From contig JAQVBU010000007.1 in NCBI GenBank assembly GCA_028690155.1, forward strand, positions 60,031 to 124,030: DNA of 64,000 nucleotides, written 5' to 3'. Below are positions 1-6,371 of the stretch, piece by piece; the first letter of the stretch is position 1; every line of letters starts with the position of its first letter. The DNA comes from Alphaproteobacteria bacterium. Its GTDB lineage: Bacteria; Pseudomonadota; Alphaproteobacteria; UBA9219. Below the pieces are notes generated by a model that was not told the origin of the DNA, ran no database searches, and was given only the letters and a program-made list of their open reading frames with translations. Position numbers and translations under genes: made by a program.

Positions 1-155
1 TGCCGCGCAATGGCGCCAAGATTCGCCAGCATAACCGCTGTGAGCTGACGGGGCGTCCTCGCGGCAACTATCGTAAATTTAAGCTTAGCCGCATCAAGTT
101 TCGTGAACTGGCCTCGGCCGGTCAGATTCCCGGTGTCGTTAAGTCGAGTTGGTAA
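1..155 (+). CDS. rpsN: 30S ribosomal protein S14, C-terminal part
   Basis: Only the last ~50 codons lie in the window, in frame from base 3 to a TAA at 153-155. The tail ends in KSSW and contains a CELTGRPRG segment, as in the long, zinc-free type of S14; no CxxC pairs are visible. S14 assembles into the head of the 30S subunit. It is followed after 12 bases by rpsH, and the rpsN stop codon merges with the strong rpsH ribosome binding site (TAAGGAGGGG), so the two are translated from one spc-operon message. The 5' part is outside the window. Confidence 0.95.
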   Translation, partial: PRNGAKIRQHNRCELTGRPRGNYRKFKLSRIKFRELASAGQIPGVVKSSW

Positions 156-167
156 GGAGGGGATCCT

Positions 168-569
168 ATGTCAGTTGTTTCCGATACTCTCGGTGATATG
201 CTCACCCGCATCCGTAACGGGCAGATGGCGACTATGGCGGTGGTGAGCTGCCCGGCGTCAAAGCATCGTCGCGACGTTCTTGAGACGCTCGTGCGCGAAG
301 GCTACATTCGTGGGTACACCGAAGTCAAAAAAGGCACGGCGCAGGCTCAATTCGATATTGAGCTGAAGTACTACGAAGGAACGCCGGCAATCCGCAAGAT
401 CGAACGCGTGTCGACCCCAGGCCGCCGCGTTTACGCGGGAATTAAGGATTTAGGCCGCGTTTTCAATGGTCTTGGCATCTCGATTTTGTCGACGCCTCGG
501 GGCGTGCTCTCGGATAATGAAGCGCGGGCCCAGCATGTCGGCGGCGAAGTTCTGTGCCGCGTGTTCTAA
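168..569 (+). CDS. rpsH: 30S ribosomal protein S8
   Basis: S8 (133 aa) binds the central domain of 16S rRNA and, in well-studied bacteria, represses the spc operon. The N-terminus (DTLGDMLTRIRNG) and the C-terminal block (GLGISILSTPRGVLSDNEAR) are the classic S8 signatures, and the length is usual. The start is an ATG 9 bases after an AAGGAGGGG ribosome binding site. It sits between rpsN and rplF in the standard spc order, with a 51-base gap to rplF. Confidence 0.98.
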   Translation: MSVVSDTLGDMLTRIRNGQMATMAVVSCPASKHRRDVLETLVREGYIRGYTEVKKGTAQAQFDIELKYYEGTPAIRKIERVSTPGRRVYAGIKDLGRVFNGLGISILSTPRGVLSDNEARAQHVGGEVLCRVF

Positions 570-620
570 GAGGAACAGGGACGAATAACACGAAGTTTGA
601 TGAAAGTTTGAAGGTGTAAC

Positions 621-1154
621 ATGTCGCGCGTTGGAAAATATCCCATAACCCTGTTGCAAGGTGTGACGGCGGAGGTGAAAAACGACCTTATTGCCGTTAA
701 GGGCAAGCTTGGGGCTTTGTCGGCCCCGATTCCTGCCGAGATCGATGTCGCGGTCAAGGATGGAAAGGTTGTTGTGTCGAAGAAGCATGACACGATGTCC
801 GCGCGCGTTTTGTGGGGCACAATGCGTAGCATCATCAACGGCATGGTCAAGGGCGTTTCCGAAGGCTTCAAGAAGACTTTGCTTTTGGAGGGGGTCGGCT
901 TCCGTGCGAGTATGCAGGGCAAGGATCTGGTGATGCAGCTGGGTTTCAGCCACGAAGTTCGCGTGACTCCGCCGGAAGGCATCACCATCAAGGTTGAGAA
1001 GCCGACTCAGGTTAGCGTTTCGGGGACAAACAAGCAGCAAGTCGGCCAGATTGCGGCAGAAATTCGCGATTTGAAGAAGCCGGAGCCTTATAAAGGCAAA
1101 GGCATTCATTACGAAGGCGAACATATCCGCCGCAAGGAAGGCAAGAAGAAGTAA
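621..1154 (+). CDS. rplF: 50S ribosomal protein L6
   Basis: L6 (177 aa) binds 23S rRNA near the sarcin-ricin loop. Both L6 domains are visible. The protein begins SRVGKYPI and the C-terminal half carries the diagnostic KPEPYKGKGIHYEGE segment followed by a basic RRKEGKKK tail. Length and position between rpsH and rplR are normal. A GAAGGTG motif lies just before the ATG. Confidence 0.98.
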   Translation: MSRVGKYPITLLQGVTAEVKNDLIAVKGKLGALSAPIPAEIDVAVKDGKVVVSKKHDTMSARVLWGTMRSIINGMVKGVSEGFKKTLLLEGVGFRASMQGKDLVMQLGFSHEVRVTPPEGITIKVEKPTQVSVSGTNKQQVGQIAAEIRDLKKPEPYKGKGIHYEGEHIRRKEGKKK

Positions 1155-1203
1155 TCAACGCACGCCCAAGGGGGTATGCTTTTAAGGAAGAACAGAGGTT
1201 GAC

Positions 1204-1566
1204 ATGTTAAGTCCAAAGGAACTTCACGAACGCCGCGCCATGCGCACGCGCTACAACATTGAGAAGAAAGCGCACGGGCGTCCGCGTCTGTCGGTTTATC
1301 GTTCGGGGAAGAATATTGCCGTTCAGATTATCGACGATGCTCAGGGAAAGACACTGGTTGCTGCGTCCACGCTTGAAGAAGCCCTTCGCAAGAAGCTGAA
1401 GACTGGCGCCGATAAGGCGGCGGCACGCGCCGTCGGCGCGTTGGTGGCCGAACGGGCTGTCAAAGCGGGGATCAAGGAAGTTGTGTTCGATCGTGGCGGC
1501 TATGTCTACCACGGTCGTGTCAAGGAACTGGCGGATGCGGCTCGTGAAGCCGGCCTGTCTTTCTAA
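1204..1566 (+). CDS. rplR: 50S ribosomal protein L18
   Basis: L18 (120 aa) binds 5S rRNA in the central protuberance. The [20 protein letters not shown] segment and the closing [20 protein letters not shown] motif are typical of bacterial L18. The ATG follows an AGAGGTTGAC ribosome binding site. Spacing to rpsE is 22 bases, consistent with a single transcript. Confidence 0.98.
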   Translation: MLSPKELHERRAMRTRYNIEKKAHGRPRLSVYRSGKNIAVQIIDDAQGKTLVAASTLEEALRKKLKTGADKAAARAVGALVAERAVKAGIKEVVFDRGGYVYHGRVKELADAAREAGLSF

Positions 1567-1588
1567 TCAGGTTTAAGCAGAGGAAAAT

Positions 1589-2155
1589 ATGGCAAAACCG
1601 GAAAAAACGAAGAAGAGCGACAGTAAAGAAGATCGCGAAGGCAACGAGCTGATCGAGAAGCTTGTCGGCATCAACCGCGTGACCTCGGTCACGAAGGGCG
1701 GTAAAAACTTCAAGATGGCGGCGATGGTTCTGGTCGGCGACGGCAAAGGCCGCATCGGTTACGGCACGGGCAAGGCCCGCGAAGTTCCCGAAGCGATCAC
1801 CAAGGCTACGAACGCAGCCAAGCGAGCGATGCGTCGCATTCCTCTTCGTGAAGGACGGACGCTGCATCACGATGTGCGCGGTCGTTTTGGTGCGGGGCGC
1901 GTTGTGTTGCGGTCGGCGCCTGCCGGTACCGGCATTATCGCGGGCGGTCCGATGCGTGCTCTTTTCGAGGCCTTGGGTATTCAGGACGTTGTGGCCAAAT
2001 CCGTTGGCACCAGCAATCCGCATAACATGATCAAGGCGACGTTTGAGGCTTTGAACCAGATGGCGAGCCCGCGCTCGGTGGCCAGCCGCCGGGGTAAAAA
2101 GGTGAGCGAAATTCTGGGCAAGAAACAAGCCGATGAGACGGCAGCCAAGGAATAA
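1589..2155 (+). CDS. rpsE: 30S ribosomal protein S5
   Basis: S5 (188 aa) sits at the mRNA entry and is involved in decoding accuracy. The N-terminal double-stranded-RNA-binding domain ([19 protein letters not shown], then [20 protein letters not shown]) and the C-terminal domain ([17 protein letters not shown]) are both present. The N-terminus is a short basic extension and the tail is mildly extended. An AGAGGAAAAT ribosome binding site precedes the ATG, and rpmD follows after 11 bases. Confidence 0.98.
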   Translation: MAKPEKTKKSDSKEDREGNELIEKLVGINRVTSVTKGGKNFKMAAMVLVGDGKGRIGYGTGKAREVPEAITKATNAAKRAMRRIPLREGRTLHHDVRGRFGAGRVVLRSAPAGTGIIAGGPMRALFEALGIQDVVAKSVGTSNPHNMIKATFEALNQMASPRSVASRRGKKVSEILGKKQADETAAKE

Positions 2156-2166
2156 GGGAAACAATT

Positions 2167-2385
2167 ATGGCGACAAAAGCGAAGAAAAAAAGCGCCGAAC
2201 AAACTTTGGTCGTGACGCAAGTGGCGGGCGCAACAGGAAACGGCCCCAAGATGTTCGAGACCTTGAAGGGTCTTGGTTTGGGGCGCATTCGGGCGACGAA
2301 GGAATTGGAAGACACGCCGGCGGTGCGGGGCATGATTGCCCGCGTGCGGCATTTGGTAAGCGTGACAGAGAAGAAGGATCAGTAA
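2167..2385 (+). CDS. rpmD: 50S ribosomal protein L30
   Basis: L30 is a small 50S protein. The 72-aa product shows the L30 core ([21 protein letters not shown], then [14 protein letters not shown]), with a longer basic N-terminus ([11 protein letters not shown]) than in enterobacteria. Its stop codon is one base from the rplO start region (TAAG ATG), so translational coupling is likely. Confidence 0.96.
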   Translation: MATKAKKKSAEQTLVVTQVAGATGNGPKMFETLKGLGLGRIRATKELEDTPAVRGMIARVRHLVSVTEKKDQ

Positions 2386-2386
2386 G

Positions 2387-2875
2387 ATGAAGCTTAACGA
2401 CATTCGCGATAATCCGGGCGCGCACAAGAAGCGCTTGATCGTGGGCCGCGGCATCGGTTCGACCAAGGGCAAGACCTCTGGGCGTGGCGTGAAGGGCCAG
2501 AAGGCGCGTACGGGCGTTCGCCTTAAGGGGTTCGAGGGCGGCCAGATGCCGCTCAGCCGCCGCTTGCCCAAGCGCGGGTTCAAGAACATTTTTGCCAAGG
2601 ATTACGCGACGATCAGTTTGGGTCGTTTACAGGCCGCCGTGGATGCGGGGCGTTTGGATGCGAAGAAGGCCATTACGTCCGAGATTTTGATGGAGACGGG
2701 TGTGGCGTCCAAGGCGCGTGATGGTGTGCGTGTTTTGGGCAATGGTACGTTGAAGGCCAAGCTTGATCTGACGGTTGCGGGAGCTTCGGCTTCGGCAGTT
2801 GCGGCGATTGAGAAGGCCGGCGGCAAGATCGTCATGACGGCCAAGAAGGCGGACGCTGAACAGCCAGCTGAATAA
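2387..2875 (+). CDS. rplO: 50S ribosomal protein L15
   Basis: L15 (162 aa) is a late 50S assembly protein. The N-terminal glycine/arginine-rich part ([22 protein letters not shown]) and the globular C-terminal domain ([22 protein letters not shown]) are clear. In most bacteria secY follows at once. Here the gene is closed by an intrinsic terminator 25 bases on, and neither secY, adk, rpsM, rpsK nor rpoA follows in the window. Confidence 0.98.
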   Translation: MKLNDIRDNPGAHKKRLIVGRGIGSTKGKTSGRGVKGQKARTGVRLKGFEGGQMPLSRRLPKRGFKNIFAKDYATISLGRLQAAVDAGRLDAKKAITSEILMETGVASKARDGVRVLGNGTLKAKLDLTVAGASASAVAAIEKAGGKIVMTAKKADAEQPAE

Positions 2876-2898
2876 GCCTTTTGCTATCGAGATAAAGA

Positions 2899-2930
2899 AA
2901 ACGCCCCGTGAAAGCGGGGCGTTTTTTTTA
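2899..2930 (+). terminator. Intrinsic terminator after rplO
   Basis: A GC-rich stem (ACGCCCCG pairing with CGGGGCGT) with a short TGAAAG loop is followed by a run of eight T. It closes the truncated spc operon 25 bases after the rplO stop. Confidence 0.93.
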
Positions 2931-2935
2931 TCTCG

Positions 2936-3155
2936 GGTCTTTTTCGATTAGATTGGAGTTTTTCAAGAGAACGAAAAAGGCTCTAACTTTTTAATGATCG
3001 AGCCGATTGTAAAAATAGGCTTTAGGCCTGTTTTTATCCTCGCAAGGCTTGGACTTCGCAGGGCTTTTGGCCTGCTACGCGCCAAACGGCTTTGGTGTTT
3101 GGCCACGCGAACGGTTGTCGTCAAAAGACGCCAACCTTATCGTGATCGGCTCTAG
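2936..3155. repeat. Dispersed inverted-repeat element, copy A (with central insertion)
   Basis: This is the first of three copies of one element (others at 11447-11574 and 21941-22071). The left arm reads CTTTTTCGATTAGATTGG, and the right arm ends in CGTGATCGGCTCTAG. The inner right half forms a hairpin in which GGTTGTCGTC pairs with GACGCCAACC around AAAA. Copy A differs from copy B by about 90 extra bases in the middle (~3005-3103), which themselves hold an AT-flanked hairpin near 3011-3035. The terminal CTAG (3152-3155) provides the TAG stop of the minus-strand gene that begins at 3913. No open reading frame is visible inside. Confidence 0.8.
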
Positions 3156-3913
3156 GGGCACGGCGCGGCGGCTTTGGAAAAACGTTGGCTAACTTGTTGG
3201 CATAACGTTTGAAAGGCTCTTTTTGCGAGGGGGGGGGCATTGTCGTGAAGGATAATGTGCGCGACGCGCTCATCGGAATTTTCCCCGACAATTTTTTTGT
3301 CATCTCTGGCCTTTTTCATTTCCAGAGCGGTTGCGTGTACGGGGGATGCTTGGGCTGCTCTTTTTTCGAAACTTTCATTTAGATCGTAAGAGAGGATGTC
3401 CATGTAGAAACGGTTCTCGTCCGTATGCTCGGGAGAATCTTTGCCGGGATAGGAAATAATGATGCTGATATCGGCTTGTTCCAAGATGGCGACTGGCGCG
3501 TGTTCAGACCAATAAATTGTGCCCGCCCCCGATTTTTTATCAATGGGGGGCAGGTGGAAATTGTAGTTCACGTTGTGTGTAAGCTTGGCCTGCTTGGGAT
3601 ATGTCTTTATGCCGAAGTCGGTATAAAGAAAGGTTCCTTTATCAAGAAGGGGGCCTTTCTGCCATGGCAAAGGGGTATGATAAAAGGGATCGACCCTTGG
3701 AAGGATAACGTCTTCTTCGGTATATCCATACGAAAAAAGGACTTTTTTAAGAAGGCTTGTTTTCCCGCAACCAGATACGCCATAAGGACAAACAACGAGG
3801 TCCTGTTTGTTTTCTATGCACGGATTAAAAAGTGTTTTGCCAAGAAGAACTCCCAACGCTTGATTGTCCGAAACATCTTTAAGAACAAAAGAAATACGAC
3901 CTATTTCCATCAT
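3152..3913 (-). CDS. TsaE-like P-loop protein of unknown role
   Basis: The function is not known. The 253-aa product resembles TsaE, the ATPase of tRNA threonylcarbamoyladenosine synthesis. It has an N-terminal helix (SDNQALGVLLGKTLF), a Walker A motif near residue 48 (GVSGCGKTSLL), and later a strand-helix-strand block (GTIYWSEHAPVAILEQADIS) that lines up with the IEWPE...LP...L region of TsaE. The SPTF motif of true TsaE is not seen, and at 253 aa it is longer than the usual ~150. Its start lies 74 bases after the end of a paralogue upstream, so the two may be one operon. Its TAG stop lies in the end of repeat copy A. The TsaE assignment is inference from motif order. Confidence 0.55.
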   Translation of the reverse strand: MMEIGRISFVLKDVSDNQALGVLLGKTLFNPCIENKQDLVVCPYGVSGCGKTSLLKKVLFSYGYTEEDVILPRVDPFYHTPLPWQKGPLLDKGTFLYTDFGIKTYPKQAKLTHNVNYNFHLPPIDKKSGAGTIYWSEHAPVAILEQADISIIISYPGKDSPEHTDENRFYMDILSYDLNESFEKRAAQASPVHATALEMKKARDDKKIVGENSDERVAHIILHDNAPPLAKRAFQTLCQQVSQRFSKAAAPCP

Positions 3914-3964
3914 AACCTAATAACTAAACACTGTACGAACCCTGAAGTATTATCCTAACCCTAC

Positions 3965-3994
3965 TAACCCTAACCCTAACCCTAACCCTAACCC
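3965..3994. repeat. Telomere-like TAACCC x5 microsatellite
   Basis: Five perfect tandem TAACCC hexamers (TTAGGG on the other strand) occupy 3965-3994, preceded by degenerate units from about 3954. They lie in the 74-base gap between the two TsaE-like genes, and the upstream gene's TAG stop (3988-3990 read on the minus strand) is inside the array. Confidence 0.9.
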
Positions 3995-4674
3995 AAATGG
4001 GCCGTTGGCCTAGAGGCCCTGATTCGCTTTACTGTGTCGCGAAAAGCGTCATTTGTCTTTTTGTCGTCGGTTTTTACAAGGCCGATGCGGATCAGAATTT
4101 TAGTATCATCCTTCAGGGTATCAGAAGGTTTTGTGTTGATGACATTGGCGATTGTTCTAGCAAAAATGCGGCGCCCTACAAGAGTTTTTCCCGCTTCCTC
4201 AATTAGGTTTTCTTTGAGTTGAGAAAAATAGGACGTGGGGGTGTCGTTCATCGGCGTGGCGGTGATGCTTAGCGTTGACGTCTGAATGAACGGTGTCGAA
4301 GGGTTTTCGATGATATACCCAAGAGGAGGATCCTCTTTGCCATTTAAATGTCTGATACCGACGGAGGTTGGTAAATTATTTTTGGGAAGAGAAATAACGT
4401 TGCCCGAAGAGAACCTCATTGTGCCACCCGATAGGGTTCGTTCTCCAAGATCCAACCTCTTGAGGCGGGTGTCCGATGTTATGTTTTGTGCTCCCTTGAT
4501 GAAGGCGGCCAGAAGGTCTTTCTGAGGCGCATAAACGCCGGCGATGATGGTGTTACCGATTTTCGAACCGTCGTTCAGCAGGGGGGCAAAAAAGCTTTCG
4601 CCCAAGATGGCCCCCACCGCTTCAAGCTGGGATGTGTCCACGATTAAACTGATTGTGCGCGGTTTTCTAGCCAT
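3988..4674 (-). CDS. TsaE-like paralogue without P-loop
   Basis: This 228-aa protein is a diverged relative of the gene that follows it. It opens with SQLEAVGAILGESFFAPLL, matching the TsaE-like N-terminal helix. A later PLGYIIENPSTPFIQTSTLS block aligns with the YWSEHAP block of the neighbour. Where the neighbour has GVSGCGKTSLL this one has GVYAPQKDLLAAF, so the nucleotide-binding loop is lost. It may therefore be a regulatory or structural partner, but no function is known. The C-terminus ends in the TTAGGG array, which gives the last codon and stop. Confidence 0.5.
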   Translation of the reverse strand: MARKPRTISLIVDTSQLEAVGAILGESFFAPLLNDGSKIGNTIIAGVYAPQKDLLAAFIKGAQNITSDTRLKRLDLGERTLSGGTMRFSSGNVISLPKNNLPTSVGIRHLNGKEDPPLGYIIENPSTPFIQTSTLSITATPMNDTPTSYFSQLKENLIEEAGKTLVGRRIFARTIANVINTKPSDTLKDDTKILIRIGLVKTDDKKTNDAFRDTVKRIRASRPTAHLG

Positions 4675-4817
4675 TGTTTGTTATGCCTTATTCCTGGAAA
4701 ATGTGAGGGCACATTGTATTTGAAGGGAATACTTTCAAAAACAATTCATTACAGGGAAGCGGTCGTTAAGCATAAAAAAAGGGCAAAAAGGGGTTGATTT
4801 CAAGGCTCGGTATAGTC

Positions 4818-4985
4818 TAAAACCCAACCAGCCTTGGAAACAAGGCCCTGTCAGAGACTGCGGGCGCTCCCGAAAGGGGCTTAAAATCGGCCAGCATAGA
4901 TGGGACGAGATAAAAATGCCTTTGGGCGATACGGCCCGATGGGCGTTATCTTTTCCAAAAAAACTCTCTGACATTGACGGAATTT
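4818..4985 (+). promoter_or_regulatory. Probable L10 (rplJL) mRNA leader
   Basis: The 359 bases between the minus-strand gene and rplJ contain no gene. From about 4818 they hold a structured block (CAGAGACTGCGGGCGCTC, then CTTAAAATCGGCCAGCATAG) that resembles alphaproteobacterial rplJ leaders, where free L10-L12 binds to repress translation. A TATAGT hexamer at 4811-4816 could be a -10 box, but no well-spaced -35 box was found. The identification rests on recalled motif similarity, not on a covariance model. Confidence 0.5.
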
Positions 4986-5033
4986 TGAGGCCGCGTTTTG
5001 GCGTGGCTTGATGTTTGACATGAAGGAGCGACC

Positions 5034-5564
5034 ATGACGGAACACAAGAGTCCCAATCGCGAAGCGAAAGAAAAGCAGATTGCGGAAATCAGTGAAGAGC
5101 TGAAAGACGCCGAGATCATCGTCGTCAATGCCCAGCACGGCTTGGATGCCGACAGCACCCGCGCGCTGCGCGTGGCGATGCGCGACGGCGGCGTTGAATT
5201 GAAGGTTGCAAAGAACAGCCTTGTGAAGCACGCCATCGAAGGCGGCAAGTTTGCGGCACTCGAGAAGTTCTTGAAGGGCCCGACGGTCCTCGCGTTCTCG
5301 AAGGACGTTGTGGCGGCGGCCAAGATCTCGGCTGAGTTCGCCAAGAAGAACGAGAAGTTCGAGATCATCGGCGGCATCGCTAACGGCGATGTGCTGGGAA
5401 AAGATCAGATCAAGGTGTTGGCGTCGTTGCCGTCTCTGGACGAGCTTCGCGCCAAGATCGTCGGTCTGTTGCAGGCTCCGGCGACTAAGATCGCCCGTGT
5501 GCTTCAGGCTCCGGCTGGTCAGGTCGCCCGTGTGTTGGCGGCTCGCGGCGAGCAGGAGGCTTAA
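5034..5564 (+). CDS. rplJ: 50S ribosomal protein L10
   Basis: L10 (176 aa) anchors the L7/L12 dimers to the ribosome stalk and autoregulates its operon. The N-terminal RNA-binding part (NREAKEKQIAEISEEL, then VKNSLVKHA as AKNSLVKHAIEGG) and the C-terminal helix that recruits L12 are present. The start is the ATG after an AAGGAGCGACC ribosome binding site. The usual upstream partners rplK and rplA are absent, so the gene starts its own transcript behind the leader. Confidence 0.97.
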   Translation: MTEHKSPNREAKEKQIAEISEELKDAEIIVVNAQHGLDADSTRALRVAMRDGGVELKVAKNSLVKHAIEGGKFAALEKFLKGPTVLAFSKDVVAAAKISAEFAKKNEKFEIIGGIANGDVLGKDQIKVLASLPSLDELRAKIVGLLQAPATKIARVLQAPAGQVARVLAARGEQEA

Positions 5565-5648
5565 GAGTTTTCTTTCCTCGGCGCGGTGCTGTGGGAGAGG
5601 AGAGTTTAATTATCGAACGATAAGCGTTTAACAAAAGGAGAGAGTACA

Positions 5649-6020
5649 ATGGCAAATCTTGAAAAACTGGTTGACGAATTGTCCACCCTGACGGTTTTGG
5701 AAGCCGCCGAATTGTCGAAGATGCTGGAAGAGAAGTGGGGCGTCAGCGCCGCGGCTCCTGTGGCTGTTGCGGCGGCGGGTGCGGCCCCGGCTGCGGCGGC
5801 GGAAGAGAAGACTGAATTCACGGTTGTTCTCGCCGAAGCCGGTGCCAAGAAGATCGAAGTGATTAAGGAAGTTCGTTCGATCACCGGTCTTGGCCTGAAG
5901 GAAGCCAAGGATCTGGTCGAAGGCGCTCCCAAGACGGTCAAGGAAGGCGTGAGCAAGGACGACGCCGAGAAGTTCAAGAAGGCTCTTGAAGCGGCCGGCG
6001 CCAAAGTCGAACTGAAGTAA
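5649..6020 (+). CDS. rplL: 50S ribosomal protein L7/L12
   Basis: L7/L12 (123 aa) forms the stalk that recruits elongation factors. It has the N-terminal dimer domain ([21 protein letters not shown]), an alanine-rich hinge near residues 40-55, and the conserved C-terminal domain ([21 protein letters not shown]). An AAAGGAGAGAGT ribosome binding site precedes the ATG. A terminator follows instead of rpoB. Confidence 0.98.
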   Translation: MANLEKLVDELSTLTVLEAAELSKMLEEKWGVSAAAPVAVAAAGAAPAAAAEEKTEFTVVLAEAGAKKIEVIKEVRSITGLGLKEAKDLVEGAPKTVKEGVSKDDAEKFKKALEAAGAKVELK

Positions 6021-6046
6021 GCTTTCTTACCTCGAAAGATCTTTGG

Positions 6047-6082
6047 AAAAGAGACGGAAGAATTTCTTCCGTCTCTTTTTTC
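6047..6082 (+). terminator. Intrinsic terminator after rplL
   Basis: A long perfect stem (AAGAGACGGAAG pairing with CTTCCGTCTCTT) around a short AT loop is followed by six T. It ends the rplJL transcript, which elsewhere in bacteria often reads on into rpoBC. Confidence 0.93.
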
Positions 6083-6162
6083 TTGGGATCTTTTGACGAG
6101 ACAAGCATGGCTTTTTTAACTTTTTTCTGATATAAAAAATCCTGTAACTTCTTTGCCAAGCG

Positions 6163-6363
6163 ATGAACGAACAAGAGAAACTTCAAGAGCTTTTGACCCA
6201 ACTTAAGGCTGAGCATCGCGATCTTGACGATGCCGTCAACGCGTTGTCGCAGCGTGCGTTGCCCGATATGATTCAGATTCAGCGCTTGAAAAAGCGCAAG
6301 CTTCTTTTGCGCGACGAAATCCTGCGCGTCGAAAGCAAACTTCTTCCCGACATTATTGCCTGA
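6163..6363 (+). CDS. YdcH family protein (DUF465)
   Basis: This 66-aa protein is almost all helix. The pattern LKAEHRDLDDAVNALSQ, followed by QIQRLKKRKLLLRDEI, is the DUF465/YdcH signature. Members are small, probably coiled-coil proteins of unknown function and are very common in alphaproteobacteria. The ATG at 6163 has no strong ribosome binding site. It converges on the Hsp70 gene, with eight bases between their stops. Confidence 0.85.
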   Translation: MNEQEKLQELLTQLKAEHRDLDDAVNALSQRALPDMIQIQRLKKRKLLLRDEILRVESKLLPDIIA

Positions 6364-6371
6364 TTCTTTTT

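Noticed and set aside
3954-3994. True chromosome end (linear telomere)
   Set aside because: Genes continue on both sides and bacterial linear replicons do not use TTAGGG arrays; kept only as an odd repeat.
4794-4816. Sigma-70 promoter TTGATT/TATAGT before rplJ
   Set aside because: The spacing is only 11 bases, too short for a normal promoter.
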